This document shows, piece after piece, positions 16,560-23,488 of a stretch of DNA of 34,223 bases. Position numbers and translations under genes: made by a program. Numbering within the stretch: the stretch's first letter is position 1; the number at the start of each line of letters is the position of its first letter. Source of the stretch: Acidobacteriaceae bacterium (GTDB taxonomy: Bacteria > Acidobacteriota > Terriglobia > Terriglobales > Acidobacteriaceae); assembly GCA_030838305.1 (NCBI GenBank), contig JAUTWY010000475.1, positions 1 through 34,223 on the forward strand, read 5' to 3'. Below the pieces are notes generated by a model. The model did no database searches. It was not told where the DNA came from and saw nothing but the letters and a program-made list of their open reading frames with translations.

Positions 16560-16714
16560 CGTGATGCAGGAGAGGACTTTCGCCGTTTTCGTCTGGCGGT
16601 CAAGGAGTTGACGATGTATTTGATGAAACGCGTCTTTAGCCGCCGCCGTTGGCAAATACGCCGGGCGCCGCAGCGCCAAGCGGCAAACAAGTGGCTGCTG
16701 AAAGCGTACTGCCT

Positions 16715-16752
16715 AGGCTCGCCGCAGTTTCACGTGCCCCATGGGCGAGCCT
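16715..16752 (-). terminator. Hairpin downstream of the phosphoesterase gene
   Basis: AGGCTCGCC (16715-16723) and GGCGAGCCT (16744-16752) form a 9-bp stem starting 30 bases after the stop of the minus-strand phosphoesterase gene. There is no T-run, so it is a terminator-like structure only. It separates that gene from dnaX. Confidence 0.4.
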
Positions 16753-16781
16753 CTCGGAGTATGAAATTCACTACTTTCCAC

Positions 16782-19109
16782 CTAAGGCGTAAACGTGGCT
16801 GTCACAAAGTCATGCGTGCCCACAATGACTGAGCAGGTAGTGTTTCCGGTGCACGCTCCGCTCCATCCCGCAAATGTCGAGCCCGTGGCCGGCGTGGCGG
16901 CGAGGGTCACGGCGGTTCCACTGGCATATACCCCAGTGCACTCGGTCGTGCAGCTACCGATTGCAGAATGGGGATTGCTGCTGACATTTCCGGAGCCCTT
17001 TACGATGACCGTCACTTCTGGCGGCTCATTCCATCCGACGGCGGGTGTCTGATCACAAGTTTCGCTCGTGTTCTGAGCGGGGAGCGTTGGGGGTGTGGCC
17101 CATGGCTTGTTCACGAAATCGAAGAATTCGTCCATGGGCGCCTGACTGCCGTCCCGGTTGGTCAACTGGTTGAGGCCGAAACGAGTTTCCACCAGTTTCA
17201 GCACTGCAGTTGTGTCACGCTGTGTGTGAGAAACAAAGTTCTTGAGCGAGAAAGGCGAGATTACGATCAGGGGAACGCGGAAGCCCGTCCAGCCAAAGGT
17301 GCAAGTGCCTTGGCCAAGTATTTGGCCCGGGTTGTCACAGATGTCGCCAGGAAGTAAGTCGGTTGGGGAAAGCATGTCGCCGGGGGGAGTAGCTGGTTGC
17401 GGGGCGACGTGGTCGTAAAGGCCGCCGGCTTCGTCGTAGGTGAAAATCAGCGCGGAATCTGTCCAAACTGGGCTGTGCATAAAGGGCTTGATGATCGTGT
17501 TCTCCGTGTACGCAGCCCCAAACTGAACGTTGACCGGCGAGGCGTCGGCATCAGAGGGGTGCTCATCAAGGCCGGCACTGGAAGCCGGCTCGATCATCGC
17601 GAATTGCGGGAAAGTTGCGTCACTCTGCAGGTCAATTGCGAATTGCGAGATTGGGACGAAGTGCTGCCACAGTCCTGTAGACGCGTCCTGAATCTGTTTC
17701 TCGTAGACAAACTGGTTCATGTAGGAGGCGCCGGCAAGACACATGTCCTGAGCTTGTCCAGCCGCAGCGGTATTGCAGTTCACGCCGTTATAGGAAGTAT
17801 TGATAGGATTGACGTAGATCTTCCAACTGATGCTCGCGTCCTGAAGAGCCTCAAAAATCGTCTTCGCAGTGAACGCATTACTGTCGTTGTGGCCTCCGCC
17901 CGGGGGATAAGCGTATCCCTGGGAAGTGGCCGCGTAAATGTATGCACGATTGATCTGTGTGCGGTCCATCACAGGAGAGAACCAGCGGTCGGAAGTCCCG
18001 AAATTAGTGGCCAAGAAGTAATAGAAATTCAGATCCGCATCTTCGAAATAGCCCATGGCCCGAGCGCCATTAACATCCATGAAAGCATTCGATCGTGCGT
18101 CATAGGCAGCCGTGAAGACGAAGCCGTTCAGCGGAGGGTTTGGTTCTGCAGGCTGATCAGAAGGGTTGGCGTAATCCCAGTCGTTGTGAGCTTCGTTCCA
18201 GAAGGGACTCTGGTTTTCTTCGCAGACAGTGCCCTGTTTGCCCGAGGGCAACAATAGCGAGTGGAACGAAAACGACGTGATTAGATTGGTGGGGTCTGGG
18301 GTGCACCTGGTCCCATCGTTCGCAAGATTGCAGCCTGGGATACTCGGCGGAGGACCTTGCAATGGGGCTGTACCACTGGTCGGGTTGAACTGTGGCAAAC
18401 CGTCGAAAGACTGATCGGGGACGCCAGTGTTAGCCCAGTACTGGCGCATGAAACCGAAATAGTGATCGAGCGAGCGGTTTTCATCCGCGAAAAGGATAAT
18501 GTGGTTCAAGCTCTGCAGCGTTCCCGCTAAGCCAAACGTAGCAGTCACCGAAGTGGCAGTTGAACCCACCGTCACCACGCAAGGTCCCAGACCCGTACAC
18601 GCGCCTGACCAGGAGGAGAAAATGCTTCCGCTGGCCGGAGTTTCATTCAATGTCACTTGAGTAGTAGGTGGAAAACTTGCTGAGCAAGTGGTGGGACAAC
18701 TGATCCCCGCCGGGTTGCTCGTAACGCTTCCCGACCCCGACCCTGACACGGTTACTGTCAATCCCGAACCGGAATTGAACGTTGGCGTCACGGTTACCGC
18801 CGCAGTCATCGTCACGATGCATGTGCTCGTTCCCGTACAACCGCCGCTCCAGCCGCCGAAATAATAATTGCTGGCGGCAGTCGCGGTCAGCGTGACTTGC
18901 GTGTTCTGTGCGAAGCTGGCACTGCACGTGGAGGGACAATTAATTCCCGCCGGACTGCTGGTCACGGTTCCCGCACCCACGGCCGGGGCAGTCACCGTCA
19001 ATTGAAAGGAAGCAGGGGGTGGTGGCGAACCTGATGATGTTCCGCATCCGGCCAGGATCAGAGACCCGGCACCCAATAAGGCTAACCCTAAACAATGTCG
19101 ACGTTTCAT
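16782..19109 (-). CDS. Phosphoesterase (phospholipase C / acid phosphatase type) lipoprotein with InlB-like repeats
   Basis: The 775-residue protein has a lipoprotein signal with lipobox LILAGC near residue 22. Two tandem Cys-containing repeats follow (about 35-115 and 118-195), each with NxxGxxCPxxCSASF or a close variant, TQVTL and WSGxCTG. This is the divergent InlB B-repeat pattern. The catalytic phosphoesterase domain (about 200-690) begins HIILFADENRSLDHYFG and contains GGGHNDSNAF, DEHPSDADASP, TYDEAGGLYDHVAP and GFRVPLIVISPF. A third repeat closes the protein. AGGAG precedes the ATG. It is predicted to be a surface or periplasmic enzyme cleaving phosphate esters such as phospholipids; the substrate is not determinable. 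It has no same-strand partner gene nearby. Confidence 0.87.
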   Translation of the reverse strand: MKRRHCLGLALLGAGSLILAGCGTSSGSPPPPASFQLTVTAPAVGAGTVTSSPAGINCPSTCSASFAQNTQVTLTATAASNYYFGGWSGGCTGTSTCIVTMTAAVTVTPTFNSGSGLTVTVSGSGSGSVTSNPAGISCPTTCSASFPPTTQVTLNETPASGSIFSSWSGACTGLGPCVVTVGSTATSVTATFGLAGTLQSLNHIILFADENRSLDHYFGFMRQYWANTGVPDQSFDGLPQFNPTSGTAPLQGPPPSIPGCNLANDGTRCTPDPTNLITSFSFHSLLLPSGKQGTVCEENQSPFWNEAHNDWDYANPSDQPAEPNPPLNGFVFTAAYDARSNAFMDVNGARAMGYFEDADLNFYYFLATNFGTSDRWFSPVMDRTQINRAYIYAATSQGYAYPPGGGHNDSNAFTAKTIFEALQDASISWKIYVNPINTSYNGVNCNTAAAGQAQDMCLAGASYMNQFVYEKQIQDASTGLWQHFVPISQFAIDLQSDATFPQFAMIEPASSAGLDEHPSDADASPVNVQFGAAYTENTIIKPFMHSPVWTDSALIFTYDEAGGLYDHVAPQPATPPGDMLSPTDLLPGDICDNPGQILGQGTCTFGWTGFRVPLIVISPFSLKNFVSHTQRDTTAVLKLVETRFGLNQLTNRDGSQAPMDEFFDFVNKPWATPPTLPAQNTSETCDQTPAVGWNEPPEVTVIVKGSGNVSSNPHSAIGSCTTECTGVYASGTAVTLAATPATGSTFAGWSGACTGNTTCSVIVGTHDFVTATFTP

Positions 19110-19328
19110 GGCGCACTGCTCCTACAAACTGAGACATTGGATGAGAAGCGCCACAAGGCGGTTGGTTCCAGTCGTCGACCGGGACCTCCGCTGCCAGCCG
19201 CGTACTGGGCTTTGAGTATCGCTCCTAATGTGTATAAGTGCGCTGTCTACGGTGGGTTCCCCTTCAGCGCTTCGCGAATAATGCATAATGTCCACACCAA
19301 CGGCTGTGAAGCGTAGGACGATTTGCTT

Positions 19329-19365
19329 GGTGCCCTCAGGGAGTCTTACGAGCACCTGGAGGGCA
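19329..19365 (+). promoter_or_regulatory. Two mutually exclusive hairpins upstream of a small membrane protein
   Basis: GGTGC (19329-19333) can pair with GCACC (19352-19356). Alternatively TGCCCTC (19331-19337) can pair with GAGGGCA (19359-19365). The two stems share bases 19331-19333, and the second would hide the GGAGGG (19358-19363) upstream of the GTG start. This could be a translation switch or chance. Confidence 0.25.
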
Positions 19366-19376
19366 GAAAGAGCGGC

Positions 19377-19625
19377 GTGAATAGTCTCAGTGCATTCGGA
19401 CTTGTCGCGGTAACCGCGATGCTGGTGTGCTACGCATTCGAAAACCGTAGCCCATGGTTTGTACTGGGTTTTGCCGTTGCCTGTCTGCTGGGCTCGATCT
19501 ACGGTTTCCTTCAGGGCGCGTGGCCCTTTGGCCTGGTCGAAGGGATTTGGTCGATTGTGGCAACACGCAAGTGGTGGATTGTTCGACAGAGTAACCGAAT
19601 GCCTCGAGATTCGGTCGTGCGTTAG
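19377..19625 (+). CDS. Small two-helix membrane protein, conserved-looking, unknown function
   Basis: The protein (82 residues from GTG at 19377) begins with a membrane helix (SAFGLVAVTAMLVCYAFE). A second hydrophobic stretch follows (WFVLGFAVACLLGSIYGFLQ), then GAWPFGLVEGIWSIVATRKWW, a Trp-rich amphipathic end. The pattern resembles small conserved hypotheticals of acidobacteria and other soil bacteria; I know no function. A TTG at 19323 would add 18 charged residues without a ribosome site. GTG 19377 fits the hydrophobic start better, although GGAGGG lies a rather long 13 bases upstream. It diverges from the phosphoesterase gene; the gap 19110-19376 contains nothing beyond the hairpins described. 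Confidence 0.6.
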   Translation: MNSLSAFGLVAVTAMLVCYAFENRSPWFVLGFAVACLLGSIYGFLQGAWPFGLVEGIWSIVATRKWWIVRQSNRMPRDSVVR

Positions 19626-19679
19626 GAGGAATGCTCACACAATCTCACCTAACATTCCCGCCTGTGGCATGATGGTTGC

Positions 19680-19883
19680 GTGGAAAAGCCTGAACTAATC
19701 CTGGAATCCAAGCCTGAACATCACTTCTTGCGTTCGCGGTGCTCTCTTTGCCCGCGAGTACGATTTAATCTCATAGGCAATGGTCTTCCGGAAAAGGCGC
19801 TCCTGCGCCAGATGTTTGACGTTCATGTTCGGGAGGTTCACATGCGTGAGGGAAGCCAGCCAAACAAAGAAGTTGAGAAATGA
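19680..19883 (+). CDS. Small putative zinc-binding protein (CxxC...HxxxxH)
   Basis: The 67-residue frame starts at a GTG and contains CSLCPRVRF followed by LLRQMFDVHVREVH. This is a CxxC pair and an HxxxxH pair separated by a short helix, as in a small zinc finger. The rest is charged. No family is recognised, and there is no good Shine-Dalgarno. The metal-ligand spacing and the codon-regular frame support a real gene, but it could be spurious. It lies 54 bases after the small membrane protein on the same strand. Bases 19884-20109 hold nothing I can assign. Confidence 0.5.
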   Translation: MEKPELILESKPEHHFLRSRCSLCPRVRFNLIGNGLPEKALLRQMFDVHVREVHMREGSQPNKEVEK

Positions 19884-20109
19884 GCTTTGGCAGAGGAAAC
19901 GTCCGAGGCGTGCAATAGTACCAATGCACTGAAGGTGCCAAGGGTGCCGTCGCAAAGTACCGAACCACCTGCCCGCCAAAGCCACCCGCGCGGTCCAAAA
20001 GAAGCTAGGAAAGCGCTATCAGGCCACTACCGGCTTCTGAAACCTTGCTAAAAGCAGCGCACGGCGATAGGCTTGTGCGTCCATTGCTATGGGACCGAGG
20101 AGTGATCTT

Positions 20110-20460
20110 ATGCAACTAAAACTGGCAACGCGAACGAAGGATGGAATTCTCGTCGTGGATTGCAATGGCCGGATTGTGTTTGGCGAAGAATCCTCGCTGC
20201 TGCGCGATACGGTGAAGAAAGCCGTGACGGAGAATAATCGAATCGTGCTCAATCTCGGCGAAGTCAACTACATCGATTCCGGCGGACTGGGCACTCTCGT
20301 AGCTCTGCGTACCTCCGCGCAAAACGCCGGCGGTACGATCAAGCTGGCGAGTTTGACCAAGCGCGTCGGCGATTTGCTGCAAGTTACCAAGCTGCTCACA
20401 GTTTTTGACGTATACAACTCAGAGGCGGACGCGGTTGATTCCTTCCGCAAGGCGGCCTAG
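20110..20460 (+). CDS. STAS-domain anti-sigma factor antagonist
   Basis: The 116-residue protein is a single STAS domain of the SpoIIAA/RsbV kind. It has NRIVLNLGEVNYIDSGGLGTL with D56-S57, the serine normally phosphorylated by an anti-sigma kinase, then GGTIKLASLTKRV and LTVFDVY. Unphosphorylated antagonists bind anti-sigma factors and free a sigma factor. GAGGAG lies 8 bases before ATG 20110, which is preferred over an in-frame upstream codon at 20089. No kinase or sigma gene is next to it in the window, so its partner is elsewhere. Confidence 0.88.
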   Translation: MQLKLATRTKDGILVVDCNGRIVFGEESSLLRDTVKKAVTENNRIVLNLGEVNYIDSGGLGTLVALRTSAQNAGGTIKLASLTKRVGDLLQVTKLLTVFDVYNSEADAVDSFRKAA

Positions 20461-20550
20461 CCCGCTGGCTGGCCTGATGGATCGCCGCACGTGGCTGGGG
20501 CTTGGCACCGTGTTCCATAAGTTCCAGTAGGTACCGCGGGCTCTCTACGA

Positions 20551-21474
20551 ATGCTTCAACGCATCGTCTTCCTTCTCTGCCTGCTGGTGAGTGCCAGCGG
20601 CTTCGTGTCGCCGCCCGTCGCTCTGGCGATTGGACTGGTGTTTGGTCTGGCGCTTCCACATCCCTTCAGCCGCGCTTCGAGAAAGCTTTCCAAATTCCTG
20701 CTGCAAGCCTCGGTCGTAGGACTCGGCTTTGGAATGAACCTCCATCAGGTGGTTCATGCAGGTCGAAGCGGTTTCGTTTACACCATGCTGGGCATCAGCT
20801 TCGCGTTGCTCGCCGGCATGGGACTGGGCGCGCTGCTGAGTGTGCCGCGAGTTCCAGCATTTCTCATCTCGACTGGCACAGCGATCTGTGGCGGCAGCGC
20901 TATCGCGGCCGTCGGTCCCATCACGCAGGCCAGCGATGAAGAGATGGCCGTAGCGCTGGGCACTGTCTTCGTCCTGAATTCTGCGGCCTTGCTCATTTTC
21001 CCCATCATCGGCTCCGCGTTAAAACTGACCCAAATGCAGTTTGGACTTTGGGCCGCCCTGGCCATTCATGACACCAGTTCCGTAGTGGGTGCAGCGGCGA
21101 AGTATGGAGCGGAAGCGCTGGCGATTGCGACGACGGTGAAACTGGCGCGAGCGTTGTGGATCGCTCCCGTCTCGCTCGCAACCGCGATGGTGCGCGGCGC
21201 GAAAGCAAAAATTCAATGGCCGTGGTTCATCGCACTGTTCTGCCTGGCCGCGGTATGCAACACGTACCTGCCAACGGGAGCTAACGCTTACGCCTTGGCG
21301 GTGAAGCTCGCGAAGATTGGATTGACCGTGACACTTTTCTTGATCGGCAGCGGTATTTCGGTGGCCACGATAAAACGCGTCGGTCATCGCCCGCTGCTGC
21401 TGGGAATCATCTTATGGCTGTTGGTTTCGGTGGTATCGCTCTCGCTGATCCGCATCGGATGGATTACGCTATGA
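20551..21474 (+). CDS. YeiH-type (UPF0324) putative sulfate exporter / membrane transporter
   Basis: The 307-residue protein has about nine to ten hydrophobic segments. It carries the family's conserved stretches: LLQASVVGLGFGMNL, TGTAICGGSAIAAVGP (a discontinuous-helix type motif), IHDTSSVVGAAAKYG and VTLFLIGSGIS. The family (YeiH, putative sulfate exporters) is inner-membrane; the substrate has rarely been shown, so sulfate or sulfonate export is only the family annotation. No Shine-Dalgarno is obvious at the ATG. The stop overlaps the next start as ATGA, so translation of the two is probably coupled. The 90-base gap after the STAS gene is compatible with one transcript. Confidence 0.85.
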   Translation: MLQRIVFLLCLLVSASGFVSPPVALAIGLVFGLALPHPFSRASRKLSKFLLQASVVGLGFGMNLHQVVHAGRSGFVYTMLGISFALLAGMGLGALLSVPRVPAFLISTGTAICGGSAIAAVGPITQASDEEMAVALGTVFVLNSAALLIFPIIGSALKLTQMQFGLWAALAIHDTSSVVGAAAKYGAEALAIATTVKLARALWIAPVSLATAMVRGAKAKIQWPWFIALFCLAAVCNTYLPTGANAYALAVKLAKIGLTVTLFLIGSGISVATIKRVGHRPLLLGIILWLLVSVVSLSLIRIGWITL

Positions 21475-21884
21475 CAAAAGGAAGCAACAAGAAAGGAAGC
21501 AAGATCAAGCGCAAGCGCGGATCAAAAAGCCGCGCCCCCAAGTCTTCTCCCGACAACTCCTCGCAGATCCGGATCCGCATCGAGTCCGCTATTCGCAGCA
21601 TTCCGCACGGTAAGGTGTCTACGTACGGAGCGATTGCTCGAGCTGCGGGCCTTTCAGGAATGGCGCGCCAAGTGGCGCAAGTGTTGCATCGTGCATTTGG
21701 ATTGCCCTGGCAGCGCGTCTTAGGCGCAGGCGGAGAAATCAAACTGCGCGGCGATTCCGCCATCGAACAACGCTTGCGCCTGGAAGCCGAAGGCGTGCGC
21801 TTCCGTGGCCGAAAAGTGGATATGAAACAGTCTGAGCATAAGTTTCCAGGCTCCGGCGAGCGCAAGAAAGTTGCCAACGACTAA
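21471..21884 (+). CDS. Alkyltransferase-like protein (ATL), catalytic Cys absent
   Basis: The protein (137 residues) is the DNA-binding domain of the O6-alkylguanine transferase family: IPHGKVSTYGAIARAAG (recognition helix region with Y52), MARQVAQVL (R66, the Arg finger region) and LPWQRVLGAGG. The transferase active-site PCHR is replaced by PWQR (W80), so it cannot accept an alkyl group. Such ATL proteins bind alkylated guanine and hand the lesion to nucleotide excision repair. A very basic tail (residues 2-24, about ten Lys/Arg) precedes the domain. The ATG lies within the ATGA overlap with the transporter gene. The frame is open further upstream, but those residues lie inside the transporter. 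Confidence 0.85.
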   Translation: MTKGSNKKGSKIKRKRGSKSRAPKSSPDNSSQIRIRIESAIRSIPHGKVSTYGAIARAAGLSGMARQVAQVLHRAFGLPWQRVLGAGGEIKLRGDSAIEQRLRLEAEGVRFRGRKVDMKQSEHKFPGSGERKKVAND

Positions 21885-21905
21885 CGACCAACAACAACTA
21901 ACGAC
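21881..21905. repeat. CTAACGAC word repeat holding two convergent stop codons
   Basis: CTAACGAC occurs at 21881-21888 and 21898-21905, joined by CAACAACAA. The first copy supplies TAA (21882-21884) for the ATL gene. The second supplies TAG on the minus strand (21898-21900) for the AhpD-like gene. It fills the whole 13-base gap between them. Confidence 0.6.
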
Positions 21906-22299
21906 CGCCCTTAAACCGCTCGTCAATTTCCACCTGATATCCCGTGACCATCTTGTTAGTTTCGTTCGCCATGCCGACCACGGCCATCAATTCCTTGAAC
22001 ATGGCATCGGTCATCCCTTTCTTTTGCGCCGAGACTGTGTGCGATGCGATGCAGTAATGGCACTGATTGGTCACGCTCACCGCAACGTAAATCATCTCCT
22101 TGGTCAGCGGATCGAGTGCGCCCGGAGCCATGATCTGTTTGATGTCTTCCCACGTGCGCTTCAGGGTTGCGGGATCGTGCGCAATCGCCTTCCAGAAATT
22201 ATTGACCCAGTCAGTCTTGCGCGTGGCCATGATGTCGTCGTAAACCGCGCGCACTTCCGGGCTGGCGTCTTTATACTCAATGAGTCCAAGGGTTGCCAT
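21898..22299 (-). CDS. Carboxymuconolactone decarboxylase / AhpD-like protein
   Basis: The 133-residue protein has the AhpD-type core LTKEMIYVAVSVTNQCHYCIASH, with C80, C83 and H87. This CxxC and His set gives peroxidase-linked disulfide chemistry in AhpD. Many homologues have unknown roles in redox defence. ATG 22299 is preceded by GGAGA; an upstream start eight codons away lacks a site. It converges on the ATL gene and lies downstream of hemQ on the same strand, with a 28-bp hairpin repeat between. Confidence 0.85.
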   Translation of the reverse strand: MATLGLIEYKDASPEVRAVYDDIMATRKTDWVNNFWKAIAHDPATLKRTWEDIKQIMAPGALDPLTKEMIYVAVSVTNQCHYCIASHTVSAQKKGMTDAMFKELMAVVGMANETNKMVTGYQVEIDERFKGGR

Positions 22300-22326
22300 G
22301 AATTCTCCATGTAAGTAAATCAATCC

Positions 22327-22398
22327 ACCACAGAGTCACAGAGACACGGAGAAAGCAACCCAAGAACGGTTTTCTCTGTGTCTCTGTGACTCTGTGGT
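22327..22398. repeat. Interspersed palindromic repeat with 28-bp stem
   Basis: Bases 22327-22354 pair with 22371-22398 along 28 bp, with only one G-T wobble (22348), around a 16-base loop. Both arms are built from CACAGAG/CTCTGTG words. It lies between hemQ and the AhpD-like gene, both minus strand. It could work as a terminator or mRNA stabiliser, or be a mobile palindromic unit. Confidence 0.8.
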
Positions 22399-22422
22399 AA
22401 AAAGGTTGCGCGTCACACGCAG

Positions 22423-23313
22423 CTACTTCGGTAGCTCTCCGCCTAGTAATTTCTCCAACCCCGCTGCGGGACAGCGTACTCCCACGTAGAACTGCCCGAA
22501 CAGCGCATACACCGCGCTGACGTGGTCGAAGCGCATTTCGTAAATCAATTTCTTGAAGACCAGCGGATCGTCGGCGAACAGGTCAACGCCCCACTCCCAA
22601 TCGTCGAAGCCAATCGAGCCGGTGATTATTTGCTTCACCTCGCCTGCATAGCGGCGGCCAACCAGGCCATGATCACTCATCTGGCGCGCGCGCTCCTCGA
22701 TGGGCAGCGTGTACCAGTTCTTGTCCTCGCCGCGTTTCCTGTCCATGGGATAGAAACAGATGTAGCGATTCGGGGGAATCTCTGGAAACAGGCGCGGACG
22801 CATCGCCTCGCGATGTCGGTCGAGCTTGCATTCAATCTCGGCCTTCCACTGATCGGAGTGGGTCTGAATGCCCTGGTCGGCCAGCTCTTTGTAGATCTTG
22901 AGCGTCGAGTCATAGAGCCCCAACTCGATGATGGAAAGATAAGACGAAGTGGGCTCGAAATAGTCGCTGAGCCGGAGCCCGGCTAGCTTCAGTTCTGCCT
23001 GGTTGAGGTCGGCAAACGATTTGCGGAAGTGCACCACCATCAGATCGCCCTTGTGGCCTATCAACGAGAACAGCGCGGATTGCCCTTCGCCATTCTTTTC
23101 CATCTGGCCTAAAACGTCTGCGGCTTCCTGCGCGATCTCTTTTCGTGCCGCGTCGGGTAACGTTCGCCATGCCGTCCGCCGAAAACGCATCATCTGGTGC
23201 AGCACGCTGTAACCTTCGGTGGTGAGCGGTACTGCGGGTACTTCGGTGGAGGCAGGCTGCGGACGGACGGGAGGAGCGGTCGTTGTCATTGGCTTCTCGG
23301 AATGTGTGCTCAT
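22423..23313 (-). CDS. hemQ: Coproheme decarboxylase HemQ (chlorite dismutase family)
   Basis: HemQ converts coproheme to heme b in the coproporphyrin-dependent pathway. The domain covers about residues 30-296 and shows SSYLSIIELG, ICFYPMDRKRGEDKNWY (with the catalytic Tyr in YPM), SDHGLVGRRYAG (proximal His), ITGSIGFDDWEWGVDLFA and YEMRFDHVSA. There is no Arg in the place used by true chlorite dismutases for chlorite, as far as I can judge. The N-terminal 30 residues are Pro/Thr-rich. Several starts are possible (ATG at 23328, 23313, 23289); none has a strong Shine-Dalgarno, and 23313 is a compromise. No other heme genes lie in the window. Confidence 0.9.
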   Translation of the reverse strand: MSTHSEKPMTTTAPPVRPQPASTEVPAVPLTTEGYSVLHQMMRFRRTAWRTLPDAARKEIAQEAADVLGQMEKNGEGQSALFSLIGHKGDLMVVHFRKSFADLNQAELKLAGLRLSDYFEPTSSYLSIIELGLYDSTLKIYKELADQGIQTHSDQWKAEIECKLDRHREAMRPRLFPEIPPNRYICFYPMDRKRGEDKNWYTLPIEERARQMSDHGLVGRRYAGEVKQIITGSIGFDDWEWGVDLFADDPLVFKKLIYEMRFDHVSAVYALFGQFYVGVRCPAAGLEKLLGGELPK

Positions 23314-23416
23314 GATTTCAGCATCCATTGTACGCAAGAACCGCTGTAGCCATCGAGTTCAGCGATGCGATCGAGAGAAAAGATCCAGGAGTGCCTGCCA
23401 AATCTTGAAATCTTTA

Positions 23417-23444
23417 ACACAGGCGGACACAAGGCAACACAGGG
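23417..23444 (+). repeat. Degenerate ACACAGG word repeat
   Basis: Three words of 8-10 bases, ACACAGGCGG, ACACAAGGCA and ACACAGGG, follow each other in the 151-base gap between hemQ and the serine hydrolase. The words share the CACAG core of the palindrome at 22327-22398. Confidence 0.4.
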
Positions 23445-23488
23445 TAAATCCAAAATGCCGCCGCGACTTGAGACGTAGCCACAAGTTC

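Noticed and set aside
15975..16832. 285-codon plus-strand frame across the 5' part of dnaX
   Set aside because: It lies opposite the Walker A and zinc module of dnaX and shows no family features.
17397..18257. 286-codon plus-strand frame inside the phosphoesterase gene
   Set aside because: Antisense shadow of a gene with clear catalytic motifs.
22327..22398. CRISPR-like reading of the CACAGAG repeats
   Set aside because: Words are tandem and palindromic without unique spacers; no cas genes nearby.
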